Source: Peltaster fructicola
Lineage: Eukaryota; Ascomycota; Dothideomycetes
Assembly: GCA_001592805.2 (NCBI GenBank)
Contig: CP051142.1
Location: forward strand, 1,612,001-1,676,000
DNA: 64,000 nucleotides
Direction of reading: 5' to 3'
In this document: positions 9,433 to 21,270 of the stretch, piece after piece
How positions within the stretch are numbered: position 1 is the first letter of the stretch
Layout: each line of letters starts with the position of its first letter
The notes under the pieces: model-generated
The model's database searches: none
Seen by the model: only the letters and a program-made list of their open reading frames with translations
Told to the model about the DNA's origin: nothing
Translations under genes and position numbers: made by a program

Positions 9433-12400
9433 TCAGCCTCCGGGTCTGCCAGCTTCTTGACATGTGAAATGCACACCGCGACCCCTCTGGTCGACAAGCA
9501 TGATATGTAATATCCGAGAGTCTGGCAGATCCACCACCCAAGCAAGATGGCACGAACGTCCTGACATGAGCCTCTCAAAGTCGAGTCCTGTTCTTCGAGT
9601 CCCCTCCAACTCATACAGGTTCGTGGTGCCAGGCACCAGCTTTGACACGGCGACTCCTGATCTCGAGGACTGCACAAGAAAACTGTTGGAACCATCTGGT
9701 GTGCTGAACACTGGACCAACACGGATATTGCCTGTCGCTCTGACGTCGATCCTTTCCGCAGTAGTCAGATCCAGGAGCGAGAGCTGCATGTTCATGGTCT
9801 GAACGATGACACCGTTCTCGAACGCCGCATGTGCTGAGAAGTTCTGTGCTCCACTTCGCCGTTGTCCAAGCTGTATGTCAGTCAGTGAGTGCAGTAAGAC
9901 GTCTCACAATTGAAGACTGACCATGTCTCTGAGAGTAGCAAAGCCGCATCTACGTCCGCCGTGCAACTGCCAGTACCTTATGAGGCTGTCTTGACCCTCT
10001 CTGGTCTCAGTGAGGGTCAAATAGTTGCAATCCAGGGAGTAGAAGAGCGTCAGATTGCGCACGACCCTTTGTCTGATCATCTTGTCATTCCTGAGTCTCA
10101 GCCACGACGGAGAGGCCTGAACAGGGCTCCCAGCTACGGTTGTCAGGTTCAGCACTTGTGGTCCTGCGTCGAGATCGAGTTGCTCGTTGTCGGTAAGCCG
10201 AAAGATGTGAACCTCGATGGTGTCAGCGTCTTGCAGATTGACTAGACATGCCACCATGGCACCATCCGTTGGGTGTGCAGCAAGCTTCAGCACCTTGTAG
10301 GAGGGCTTCTGGACCGTCCGTGTTAGTCGGAGAGGAGGGCGATCAAGCGCAGCCAAACTGTAGAGAACAAAGCTTATGTTGCTCACTGAATGGGCGATCC
10401 ATAGATAATCGTCAGTGAGCGCAGCAGCCTCGAAATTGAGGCCGTCTGCAGGACAAACAGTGCTGCCTGTTAGCGGCATACGCACAGACGACCTGGTGAG
10501 AACGTCGTCGACGTTGAATATGCGAGCAGCGTCTTTGTATAGAAATCCCATGAAGCGCTGCTTTGGCGAGATCATGGTCGACTTGAAGTCTGGTAGAACG
10601 TTGAGACAGACATTGGTTCGTTGCATCGGTGCCGAAGCAGGTAGGTTGATTGGTTGCACAGATCTTTCTCGTGCTGGAGGAAGAGGCAGCGCTATTGGCC
10701 CTGAAGCCGCAATATTGTTCCATGGCGCATGGTCGCCTACCTCAAGTGTTGCCACTGTTGTCGTGTCTGTGGTTGCAATCGCGCTTCCAATGAAACTGTC
10801 ATTAGACGATTCATTGTCGTCATGAGGCACAGCTTGCTGTGGACGCTGAAGCCTAGTGGTACGCTCGAGCTGTTTCAAGCTTTCTCGTATGTCCGTGATG
10901 CTTCTCCTCGCTGACGGCTGCACGCGCAGCATATGATTACCAATCTTCAGGTATAGTTCGCCGAAGAAGTCTGCTCTTGGATCCTGCTGATGTTGTAACC
11001 TAGCGTGAGTCGCAATGAACCATTCGAGGACAGCAGGATTGAGTCGTACGCCTATTCTCCCAGCGCTGGTAGCCCTGACCGCAAAAGCATCGCTGCCACG
11101 GCCGGATGGATTCTCAACGATCCTGCGCTGCTTGAAAGTCGACAAAGTATGCTCTCTGCTTGGGGCAAACCGAGCAGAGACCAGCCATGCTGTGAAGAGA
11201 GTCAACACGCAGGCATAGGCCCAGACATCTGCTTGGCAACCGAGGGCATCACCACAGATGCCCTCCGGTGTTACGCAAGTTGAGAATGCGCCAACGCCTG
11301 GAATGACTGCAGACTCGTCTAGATGGCATACCGAGGATTCTGTTCCTGCATAATACTGTACTGCGTTGAAGGAATGGTATCGACCAGCTTCGTTCAGAAG
11401 CAGCTGCGACAGGCCGAAATCTACGAGCTTGAGGATATATGGTGCTTTGTGCGGCCCATAGTGGTTCTGTATATCGTCGATACTGTACTCATGGACGAGA
11501 ACATTCTCCGGCTTGATGTCCAAATGGCAACACACCACTTGACGTTGATCGGGAAGCCGTAACCTATTATGCAGATAGTCGAGTGCCTCAGCTATGTCGA
11601 GCATCTGCCGTAAGTCGTCCAGAGGTTCGGTCTGAGGGTTTCGCTGTTCCATGTATTGAGCAAGGTTGAAAGGGGCCAGATCCATGAAGATGCAAATCTT
11701 ATCACTGAAGCTCAGGGCAGCAGCAGCATATGCCACGAATTTGCTGGAATTCTCATCACGACCGATGAGATTGTTGATGATAAGTTCATTGCGCACTCTC
11801 GTCTTGTTCCCAGGTTTGTCTTGCAACAGTTCTTTCATGGCGTATATCTTAGAAGTGGGATGTATCGCTATGTCGTAAGGAGGGCGCCGATCTCTGGTCT
11901 CGATATGGCCGCGACTGATTTTGACCTCGTAGATGCCTCCTTGTTGTCTTGAACTACTGTTCCCTGAAGCAACACTCTGCGATCTTAGATCTAATGGGCG
12001 GTAGACTTCGTACGGTAAGTACCAGTCGTCGGCTGACCTTTCATAGTCCCTGCACTCTCGTCCGTAGAGTACTACCACTTCTCGAAGAGTAGCCTGAGCT
12101 TTTAGGAAGGCTTGTGCCCTGACCTCATCCCTATCGAACAAGGAAAGTGCTGCACTGAGTGAGACCACAGGTTGAGCATCAGTCAGTGCCCTCTGGTTCC
12201 ATCGTTCAGCATTGATAGAACTTGCAACTCGAATCCATGCAAGCTCGTCAAGGTCAGCCAACATATAGATCAAGGTTGCAACAGTGATGCTGATGTAATC
12301 CTTCGAGGCATGTCCAGACCTACCAGCAGCTCTTTCCACAAAAGCTATGGTCTCACTTTCGATGCTTCTGCTGTTATACTCGTTGTGGTACTCGAGGAAA

Positions 12401-12615
12401 TAACGGTAGAGCCTGCTCAGGTTGGCTTCCTCTTCAGCAAACACATCTTGTGCTGCTCGGTTACGGAAGAATCTGGATCCATTGTAGTTTTCGATCTCTC
12501 GCTCCCTCAATCTCTCTCTCAGACCTTGCTGGGTAGCTCGAAATTCTGTCCTCAGGCGTTTCCGTGCTCGGTCATCTCCAGAGTGTTTGCTGTCCCGACG
12601 TCTGAATAGGACCAT
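9433..12615 (-). CDS. Divergent protein kinase with long C-terminal extension
   Basis: Two exons (12615-9922 and 9870-9433; 51-nt intron) encode 1043 residues. The kinase core is clear. A VAIK-like lysine lies in YAMKELL near residue 260, the catalytic loop reads HLDIKPEN near 361, DFG lies near 399, and a DVWAYACV helix F motif follows. No clear glycine-rich loop is visible, and the APE position reads TPE after a long insert. The N-terminal 200 residues are helical and charged. The roughly 350-residue C-terminal part is beta-rich in look, with repeated short strands, and could be a propeller; this is inference. Such kinases in filamentous fungi are often lineage-specific. The ATG at 12615 (MVLFRRRDSK) is preferred over frame upstream of it, which lacks coding texture. 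Confidence 0.75.
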
Positions 12616-13373
12616 GATGTGCACCAATGGCGCAAAGAGACGCAAACAATGCACTTGTAAGGCATATAGTCCGAGATTGCCAGTTTGTAGTCGCGCAGCG
12701 TGCACTGAGTCGATGAGGCTATGCTCTGGTACATTGGCGCCTTGGGCGGCCTCGCTGTAATCTTGGATCTTTCGAGATGGGCGCACGCTATGCTGCGCAC
12801 GCTATGTGCCAGCCATGAGATTCTGCCACTTCACATCCTACGTTAAGCTCCTGCACTCCAAGTGCGATCAGGCATTTGATTGGATGCCTTGCCGTTATCG
12901 TGCAGGTGTTCCAGACCTGGTTGTCCTCGAATATTGCTCACTGGTATTGCGGGCGAAGTTCGACGCCACGCTCGGCTGTAGCCATTTGAGGACCTTGACA
13001 GGAGAGGGAGCTTTGAGATAAGACAATCTTGCAATGCAGGACTCGTTGGCTGTCTCGAAAGTTTGCAAAGCCTCTGTAGATACGACTACATGATGGCGTG
13101 GCTCCTGTCGAGGCGTGAATGTTGCCGTGTGCCTGCGACGTCAGCCATCAGCATTCGCGCAGCTCTTCAGCAAGGTATCGCTGCCGAGATGGAGGTGCGC
13201 TATGCTGCAGGAAGAGGTCGTCCGAGCTGCGTCAGAGTGTAAACAGCTGTAATGCAAACCTTTGCCGAGATATCTCCGCCAGCTCGAAAAAGTCGCGTCC
13301 AGTAGGAGCACACGGTCAGAACATTTCGAGAAACACATCGCAAATCACACCCTCTACCCGACTCACCCACAAG
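12616..13373. other. Divergent promoter region, no gene seen
   Basis: This segment separates the kinase (minus) and CCT7 (plus) start codons. It holds only chance frames up to about 70 codons. Confidence 0.5.
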
Positions 13374-15099
13374 ATGTCGTTCGGCGGACAGACGCCAACC
13401 ATCATCGTTCTCAAAGAAGGTCGGTCGTGTGGTGATCCCACGATTCAAGCTAACATGCGCGACAGGCACAGATCAATCACAAGGCAAAGGTCAAATCCTC
13501 TCCAACATAAACGCTTGTGTCGCAGTACAGAGCACAATCAAATCAACTCTTGGGCCATATGGAGGCGACTTACTCCTGGTCGACGAGAATGGCAAACAAA
13601 CGATCACAAACGACGGCGCAACCGTCATGAAACTACTGGATATTGTCCACCCAGCAGCACGAATACTCACGGATATCGCACGATCGCAGGATGCAGAAGT
13701 CGGTGATGGCACGACATCGGTGGTGGTACTCGCAGGAGAGATCCTCAAGGAGATCAAAGAGCACGTCGAACAGGGTGTGAGCAGTCAAACGATCATCAAA
13801 GCTCTGCGAAGAGCGAGTGCCTTGGCTGTGAACAAGGTGAAAGAGATCTCGGTCAGCACACAAGACGGTAACCAACGAGAGACTCTACGGAAACTGGCAG
13901 CCACAGCGATGAATAGCAAACTCATATCGAGAAACTCGGACTTCTTCACCAAGATGGTCGTGGATGCTGTGCTCTCACTGGATCAGGACGATCTCAACGA
14001 CAAACTCATTGGCATCAAGAAGATAACAGGAGGCTCGTTACAGGACTCGCTGTTTGTCAACGGTGTGGCATTCAAGAAGACATTCTCTTACGCAGGCTTC
14101 GAGCAACAACCCAAATACTTCAAGGATCCTAAGATTGTCTGCTTGAACGTTGAGCTAGAGCTCAAATCAGAGAAGGACAATGCCGAAGTTCGAGTCGAGC
14201 AAGTCTCTGAGTATCAGGCAATCGTTGATGCAGAATGGAAGATCATCTACGATAAGATGGAGGCACTCTACAAGACGGGCGCCAAGATCGTGCTCTCGAA
14301 ACTACCGATTGGTGACCTTGCCACACAGTACTTTGCAGACAGAGACGTCTTCTGTGCTGGTCGTGTCAGCTCGGAAGATCTCGATCGAGTCTGCGCCGCT
14401 ACTGGTGCACAGATTCAGTCAACATGCTCAAACATCCTACCGCAAAACCTTGGCACGTGCGAAATCTTTGAGGAGCGACAGATTGGCTCAGAGAGATTCA
14501 ACTTCTTCGAGGGATGTCCCGAAGCCAAGACGTGCACACTTGTCCTGCGAGGAGGAGCTGAGCAATTCATTGCAGAGGTCGAGCGCTCACTCCACGACGC
14601 AATCATGATCGTCAAGCGTGCGATCAGAAATCCTTCCATAGTCGCTGGTGGTGGTGCCTGCGAGATGGAGCTCTCAGCATACCTTCACACATTCGCAGAC
14701 ACCAAAATACCTCACAAGCAACAATCAATCATCAAAGCATTCGCCAAAGCACTGGAGATCATCCCACGACAGCTGTGTGACAACGCTGGTTTCGACAGCA
14801 CTGACATACTCAATCGTTTGAGAGTAGAGCACAGCCGCGGCAATCTCTGGGCTGGTGTCGATGTGGACGCAGAGGGTGTGCGCGACAACCTGCAGGCATT
14901 CGTCTGGGAGCCAAGTCTGGTCAAGATCAATGCTATCCAAGCCGCAACGGAAGCAAGTTGCTTGATCCTGTCCGTGGACGAGACGATCAAGAACAAAGAG
15001 TCAAACGTGCCTGGAGCAGCACCTCAAGGTCTTCCTGCTGGTGCAGCTCAGCGAGCTGTGCGAGGTATGGGACGAGGTAGAGGCATGCCACGACGATGA
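13374..15099 (+). CDS. CCT7: Chaperonin TCP-1 eta subunit (CCT7)
   Basis: Two exons (13374-13419 and 13466-15099; 46-nt intron with GCTAAC branch) encode 559 residues, the expected size. This is one of the eight subunits of the cytosolic TRiC/CCT ring that folds actin, tubulin and other proteins with ATP. Group II chaperonin motifs are present: [28 protein letters not shown], and [24 protein letters not shown], whose wording is typical of the eta subunit. [10 protein letters not shown] lies in the C-terminal equatorial part. The protein ends in a [11 protein letters not shown]-type glycine/arginine tail. The start [16 protein letters not shown] matches fungal homologues. Confidence 0.95.
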
Positions 15100-15368
15100 G
15101 CTCGATACCGTGCATTAGATAAGATGTATGATGGTACGAAAGCCCTCCCAGGGATTGTGATACACTTTCCGTTATCTGACATACATGTCCTCAACATCAA
15201 TCTTTACGGCATTATAGACTCCACATCCGCAATGATGCGCAGTTTGCGTCCACCAGAGCTTGCGAATGCTCAATCGATCTGTTTGTTGCCTCATTGATCA
15301 GGCAAATCTGCTTGCTGTCCCTTCGTATAAACTATGACCTCACATCAACAACGAACAACCACTTGACA

Positions 15369-16846
15369 ATGTCTCGCAATCCTTTCCGGAAAGCGAGGAA
15401 CGACGACGAAGTAATATCACCATCAAATGAGTTTGCAGCAGCAGGAATATTTGATTTGAAGAGTCCAACCCAAGAAGGTGAAGCTGATCGTGCTTGATCC
15501 CAATCTCATGCTCACAGCTGTACAGTTCAACCAAAAGCCAAGAGCACGAAGAAGAAGAAAGTCGTGATCAAAACACCACCACGGTCGCCAGAAGAACCGA
15601 CGCGTCGCCTATCGTTAGGACGACCTCCTTCGCCAATTCCACAGCAGGATGTCGAATCAGTCGATCACAACGAAGAGGTACAAGATGCAGGAGACTTGTT
15701 ATTAGATGAAGCTCTTGCAGACGCGAGACGGAACTCTGGAAGCAACATCTATTCTCCCTCATCCACACCAGGTGAAGGTCAGATTCCTTTCAATCCATTT
15801 GCACGAACACTAGCCACCTCGGAGGACAAATATGCTGTACAAGGACAACCGGATAGGGAAGAGGTGGGCACGAGGACAAGACCTGCTTTTGATATTGATA
15901 CATTCAAGAACATATTGTTGAACGGTGCTGCTCCACCAGTTGTTATTCGCAAGCATGTAGCAGAGTCAGAGCCAGCAAATGTTTCGCCCTCTGCTATGGA
16001 TGCTATTGCTTCTCTGTCAGCCGTTTCTCCTCCGGACGCGACACCATCGTACACATCATCTTCAGCATCAGACTTCGGGAGCAGGTTTCCAGCTCTAGAC
16101 ATGGAGCAACCACAACGGGCATCAGGCGGAGAGGAAGAAGCGTACAGCAGTACAGCGACGCAATCATCACCAGGCGCCCGTGCCCCGTTGGACGACTATG
16201 GCAATCTTGCTCAGTCATCATACGCTCGACCGGCCTCAAGAAGCGCAGCTGGAGACGGCATCAGACCAGACACTCTGTCGCCGAAAGCTGTTGTACCACC
16301 ACCTCCTCCTGCCACACGGAGACAAGCACAAAACAGCTCTTCATCAAGCAGACGGCGAAGTAGCTCTGTGATGAGCAAGTCCTCAGTCCAATCAGACAGC
16401 TCTAGCATTTCGCAGCAACCCACTGATGCCAACAACAAAGCGCCACCACCTCCGCCGTCGAGAAGGGTAGGTGCGAATCGACCAGCGACCTCAGAAAGCC
16501 CACTCGCCTCCCCATGGTCGAAAAGCACAGCATGATACCACCGCCTGCTCCGGCACCTCGACGAGCACCTTCTAAAGCAATACGTTCAGAGAAGCGCCTG
16601 TCAGCCCTGCAGCCGCTGAGTGAGGTGCCAAGCTCTTATGCTCCTCCTCGACCTCCACCAAGGAGGGCAGCCGAATCGGCCAGGAGCAGTGTGGACGGCT
16701 CACTTTACGTACGGAGATCAAGTCAGGACAGCAGAAGTGTGAGTAGCGATGTCGAAGCCACGAATGAGACAAACCTACTGTCAGACTTAGCTGCACTACA
16801 GAAAGAAGTCGACGATCTCGTTGCAAAAGCTGCTGCTGCGGGTTGA
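15369..16846 (+). CDS. Pro/Ser-rich fungal protein starting MSRNPFR; one frame break
   Basis: Exon 1 (15369-15477) is joined by a 48-nt intron to an exon ending at 16846. The protein of about 475 residues is largely disordered: a basic KSTKKKKVVIK patch, serine-rich tracts, proline runs (PPPPPATRR, PPPPPSRR, PPPAPAP) that look like SH3 or profilin targets, a conserved-looking DIDTFKNILL segment, and a short C-terminal helix (LLSDLAALQKEVDDLVAKA). I recognise the layout from ascomycete hypothetical proteins but know no function. The frame changes between about 16484 and 16520: the total coding length is one base short of a multiple of three. I found no intron that repairs it without removing a proline motif, so a base is missing, in the genome or in the assembly. 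Confidence 0.6.
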
Positions 16847-16858
16847 AAAATATGTGGA

Positions 16859-17647
16859 TTATAGCTTCGCTATTTGGCTCTCATGCCTTGCCACAAGATC
16901 CTCTTCAACAACGACGTCAAGGTTACCGTCACGCAGCTCAATCTCTTGACAATCCTCTGCACCAACACCATTCGCATATTGCAGCACAACAAAGTCGATT
17001 GTCTGCTTTCCAAGGACGACCATTGGAGCATGCCAGGTACCGGCACCATATGTCACAGCTTGATCACCTCGTGCAACGAAAGCTCGAATGTTTGCTAGAT
17101 CCGGCAGACCATGAGGTTTGGGCCTCGCGGTGGGTGACATCGATGATGGTATTGGCGTGCTACCCAGCAGACGCTGTACTAATGTTGGCGATCGATGTGC
17201 ATCGTGGAACTCCTCTTCTAACGCAACATCATGAGCGAGTGACAGGGTTGGAGCTACTATAACCAGATACGCAGTGTCTCTGTCATCTGCAGCCAGACCG
17301 GTGGGTATGAACGTTTGTGGTGTGAAAGGATGTCGCTCGAGGATTTTTACGTTGAAGAATTGCTGTCCATGTGGAGTCCGCCTAAGAGCTCGCGGTCTGC
17401 AAGAGAACATCGATACCTTTGGTGAAGCAGGTTTCGCTGACCTAGCTGAGCTATACGAAGATACCAGAGGTGAAACATCAGAGTACTTCGTTGCTGAGCC
17501 TTGATTTGCCTCTATCGATGATAGTGGTGACGGGAAGCGTGCCTTGGCTGGATTCTGTATGACCGTGCCAAACGGCGCAAATGCGACAGGCGTGAGAGGC
17601 TCTATCAGCACCTTCTGATCAATCGGCTGTCTAATACTGGCCGGCAT
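16859..17647 (-). CDS. DAL3: Ureidoglycolate lyase (AllA family)
   Basis: A single exon of 262 residues. The enzyme splits ureidoglycolate to glyoxylate and urea, the last step of allantoin breakdown for nitrogen supply. Family features are visible: the N-terminal LTPVAFAPFGTVIQNP, a middle FSCRPRALRR...ERHPFTPQTFIPTGL, and the C-terminal VTYGAGTWHAPMVVLGKQTIDFVVLQYANGVGAEDCQE, which carries the active-site His and Glu region. Length agrees with fungal homologues. It is divergent from ECO1 across 164 bp. No other allantoin gene is present, so it is not part of a nitrogen cluster here. Confidence 0.9.
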   Translation of the reverse strand: MPASIRQPIDQKVLIEPLTPVAFAPFGTVIQNPAKARFPSPLSSIEANQGSATKYSDVSPLVSSYSSARSAKPASPKVSMFSCRPRALRRTPHGQQFFNVKILERHPFTPQTFIPTGLAADDRDTAYLVIVAPTLSLAHDVALEEEFHDAHRSPTLVQRLLGSTPIPSSMSPTARPKPHGLPDLANIRAFVARGDQAVTYGAGTWHAPMVVLGKQTIDFVVLQYANGVGAEDCQEIELRDGNLDVVVEEDLVARHESQIAKL

Positions 17648-17811
17648 TCTGAAGACAGAGAGTGGTGAGTACCCGAATGAGGATTGGAGTTCAGAGCTTG
17701 ATCATCGATAACACACCAGCCTCAATTGGTGTGTTAGTCAGCAATGATAAACACTTAACGCGTCCAGAGCGCGCAGCACACAACAATGCACATCGCGCAT
17801 TTACAGACACA

Positions 17812-18843
17812 ATGGCGCTGCCATCTTCACCTCTACAGCTACCTTGTTCGCCATGCTCGTCGGTCCTAGCAGCAGAAACGTTGACACCGCCGTCATCTCC
17901 TCCCAGAGTCGTATCCTCTACCAAGCCTTCGATCACACAGCACCAAACAAATGCATTCTCCGTGCTGGGCAAACGAAAGGCACCATTGAGTGACGGAGAC
18001 AACAATGCGCGACCGCAGAAGAGAGCCACAGCATTGGAAGTCACCAAGCTCAGGAACGATTCTTTGACGCAGATGCACCTTTCACTGGGCCAGAAGATTG
18101 AGAAAAGATGCAAGGAATGTGGTATGGTATACATTGCATGCTCGGCAGAGGATCGATCATTACATGACCAGTACCATAACCAGCTGAACAACGGCTATGA
18201 TGCGGGAGCTCAGTTCCTTGCCAAATCGATATCCACTACAATCTTGGGAACCGCACCGTCTGGTGACACCATGTGTGTAGTAACACGAAACGATCCACCA
18301 TGGAGGAGGAAGCATGCCCGCAATGTCTTGGATATCATCACCAAAACCCTCGGAGCCTGTGAGATATCGGACGAAGAGCTCTGGCGAGCACCAAAAGACG
18401 ATCATGCACATTTTGAGTTGTGGATGTACATGCGTGGAAGCAGATGCATCGCCGCAGCCTTGGTCGAGCTGCCACAACATCGGGCCAGAAGAGTCATTGT
18501 CGATAAGAATGGGATAGCAGGCAAGGAAGGCATGTCGGCCATGGAACGACTTCGTCAACGTCGCAGCGATGCGGCCAAGCAAGTCAATGCACCGCTGATG
18601 GTCTCTGAGAAGACGTGCACTGCAGCGATGGGAATATGCAGGATATGGACTGCGCCAGCTTTTCAGAAACAAGGCCTCGCTATGCTAATGCTAGATTCCC
18701 TCTACCATGCTTGGTCCACGAAACCGACGCAGACAATCGGTGGGAAGCTCAATGATGTTGCTTTCTCCCAGCCTACTGCTGCAGGTACCAGACTGGCTAG
18801 AAAATGGTTCGGCAGTCACAGTGGTTGGCTGGTGTATTCGTAG
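17812..18843 (+). CDS. ECO1: Cohesin acetyltransferase ECO1/CTF7
   Basis: A single exon of 343 residues. The enzyme acetylates the SMC3 cohesin subunit in S phase to lock sister-chromatid cohesion. A disordered Ser/Pro-rich N-terminus of about 100 residues precedes the family's C2H2-like finger (CKECGMVYIACSAEDRSLHDQYH). The C-terminal GNAT domain contains CRIWTAPAFQKQGLAMLMLD, the acetyl-CoA binding strand-loop, and DVAFSQPTAAGTRLARKWFG, the signature of this family. The ATG at 17812 has a good ACACAATGG context and starts directly before the Ser/Pro region. Open frame upstream to 17662 is probably leader. It converges on the cofactor C gene, with 67 bp between stops. Confidence 0.93.
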   Translation: MALPSSPLQLPCSPCSSVLAAETLTPPSSPPRVVSSTKPSITQHQTNAFSVLGKRKAPLSDGDNNARPQKRATALEVTKLRNDSLTQMHLSLGQKIEKRCKECGMVYIACSAEDRSLHDQYHNQLNNGYDAGAQFLAKSISTTILGTAPSGDTMCVVTRNDPPWRRKHARNVLDIITKTLGACEISDEELWRAPKDDHAHFELWMYMRGSRCIAAALVELPQHRARRVIVDKNGIAGKEGMSAMERLRQRRSDAAKQVNAPLMVSEKTCTAAMGICRIWTAPAFQKQGLAMLMLDSLYHAWSTKPTQTIGGKLNDVAFSQPTAAGTRLARKWFGSHSGWLVYS

Positions 18844-18910
18844 GTCGCTTGGTAACGAAAACATAACGAAGTATGCAAACGACTGCAGACAGCCACTGCA
18901 ACCACAACCA

Positions 18911-19950
18911 TCACGGCAGGCCCAGAGTCGCAAGAGATTGACTGAGTTGTGCATGACTTCTTAACTCTTTCACTTTCTTCCAAAAGCCAGCACCTCTCTG
19001 CTCGTTTGCCTCAAGGACTGACCAATTCGGACTGTGTTCAGCTCGAAGCCATTTGAAGTCGTCGATCTGATCCCATCGGTTGTCGATCTCCGTCTTTCCG
19101 GCTGCGAACATTTCTGGCAGAGGAGCAAAATGTATGCTATGGCAATCCTCAATGATTGGTCTGCTGGCACAATGCAGATATACTTCCGACTTCGAACTGT
19201 TGTGCATTCGGAATTGATGACAGCCAGCAACAATGATTGATCCGCTGATGCCCTCCAGATATATCGGTCCTGTCACCTGTGGCACAAAGATCACCGAGTT
19301 GGTGATGTTCCTCAGTCTGAATGTCGGCAACGTCGAGCCTGAGAAGTCCAGGACACTCGACTGGATATCTGCTGCGAGCGTCTCGTGTGTTGCAAGCACA
19401 TACTCGCCCTGGCGATCAGCAACGCTCGCTCCTTCAGCTCTCTCCGGTGGCGGCGAGGTCAAGTTGATCGGAGTAGTGGCCATACTGGATTCTTCTGAAT
19501 CATTGTATAGCTTTGCCTGTCTCTGACTTGCCAAATCTGCAGCGTCATGAATTGACACGGCACTCTCATTCTTCGGAAGCTTGAAAGCAGAGTTCTTGAA
19601 CGAGAACTTCTGCTTGCGCGACTGCTGCGTCTTGACGGTTTGTAGCTTCGAGGACAACGCCTTGATAGCATCTGAGTAGATCTGTCGATCGTGGGCGGGA
19701 AGTGTTGCTACAGTATCGCGGACTTCGTTAGAGAGCCGCGCGATGCCGGCTGAGCAGTGTTCAAGAGCATCAGTACTTTCAGCACCTGTAGCATTTTGTT
19801 CTGTTATCCGCTCAATCTGCTCTTGTAAGTCTAGCAATGTCAGTGACTGCGTGGCATATGATGAACACCTCAACCTGAGACTTCACTCTGGAAGTAGCGA
19901 AAGAATTTTTCGTTGTCGTTATGTGAGGGCTCTGCCGTACCTATCGTCAT
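18911..19950 (-). CDS. Tubulin-folding cofactor C
   Basis: Two exons (19950-19875 and 19830-18911; 44-nt intron) encode 331 residues. Cofactor C stimulates GTP hydrolysis by tubulin in the cofactor D/E complex and so releases folded tubulin dimers. The N-terminal third is a coiled-coil spectrin-like region beginning MTIGTAEPSHNDNEKFFRYF. The C-terminal C-CAP/TBCC beta-helix is recognisable from FRLRNITNSVIFVPQVTGPIYLEGISGS and LHCASRPIIEDCHSIHFAPLP. The expected catalytic arginine region corresponds to ASRPIIED. The tail DQIDDFKWLRAEHSPNW is conserved in fungi. Confidence 0.9.
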
Positions 19951-20099
19951 GACGAGACAGTGCACTACAATGGGAGACAGAAGGGGTCGTGCTTATACAC
20001 AAAGGATTGAAATTGTTCTTGTTAGACGTGGTCGCATGCACAATAGTATCACCCCTCAATGGCACCCCGCTGAAGTCACACGATACTTGCAGAGCTACA

Positions 20100-21006
20100 T
20101 CATTCACCTAGATCTGGCACGACTCGCTTCAACCATTGGCACAGGTCTTGGAGCACGGGTCCGTTGAGCGAGTGGCCAATATCATACTCGTTGACAACCA
20201 TTGCACCCTCGTGCAGACCCATGCTGTCCAGTGCCTTGAGGCTTTGCGTCCAGACTCGTTTCGGTATGAGGATATCTCTCTTGCCTCTTGCAAGAAAGAC
20301 GGGAACCTCACCATGAGTGGGTGGCAGTCCAGCATGTGCTCTCAAGTCTTGCAGTCGTTTACCGAGTGGCACGTAACCCATCAGTCCGGCAATACCAGCG
20401 AGTCGCCCTGCGTACTTCTTGCTCGTCAGATCAAGCAGCAGACTCAGAGCGCAGCCTTGACTGAAGCCACCGAGGACGATGCGTTGTGCTGGAATTCCTT
20501 TCTTGATACATGCATCGATCAAGCTTTCAATGTATGCTATCGACAAGAGCATCCCGTCTTCGTCCTCAGGATCTTCAAGCTCAGGACGATCCGATGGGAA
20601 TGGTGAGAACGATGACGGCCTGTACCAAGCAGTCGTCATGGCGTCGTGGTTGATACTTGCGTTTGGTATAATCCAGTGCATATATGGTAGCTTGCTGCTA
20701 CGTTGGAACTGGTCCGCAACAGCTACGATCTGTCAGTACTGTACATGATTACACTGAAGCTGTCGCACCTTCAAGGCCTTCTGCTGTGTCTCCGAGGCCA
20801 TGAACGAAGATGAAGGCCGCGCCGTGTGCAGGGTCTGGGTTAGGTGTCTGAGCACACTTGAAGATAGGATCCTCTCTGCCATGTATGCTCGGCAGGGTCA
20901 TTCGTCTTCGTGACATCGAGATGCTGCTTGATTGATCTGCACTGCTCTGTGTAGCCTCACGAATATTAAGATCGTGCTCAAGGATGGCTTCGCTGGTTGC
21001 AGACAT
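20100..21006 (-). CDS. APT1: Acyl-protein thioesterase 1
   Basis: Two exons (21006-20769 and 20722-20100; 46-nt intron) encode 286 residues. It is an alpha/beta hydrolase that removes palmitate from cytosolic faces of proteins such as G-alpha and Ras. The first strand reads AAFIFVHGLGDTAEG. The catalytic serine sits in GGFSQG, the aspartate in GKRDILIP and the histidine in YDIGHSLNG. The protein is about 50 residues longer at the N-terminus than typical family members (MSATSEAILEHDLN...). A downstream ATG before TLPSIHGRED is an alternative start that would restore the usual length. Confidence 0.9.
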
Positions 21007-21270
21007 GATCTCTGTGTGCTCATATAGCTGTGTGAATGACCTTGAACCATCGTCAGAGCAGAGAAGTCATCCGGCAGCTACATAGAGAGGAGTATAGTGG
21101 AGCGACGGCCACATTGCGAGAGTCTTGTCATCTATCGACTCGGCAATGAGGAAGACATACCGGGCTGGATCAATAGACCTGTAGGCTTTCCAGATTAGGC
21201 ATGCCGTCACTCCATCACAATATCTCTTGCTCGCCCAACTTGCTGTTCACCATCACCTCTGCCTAGCGAT

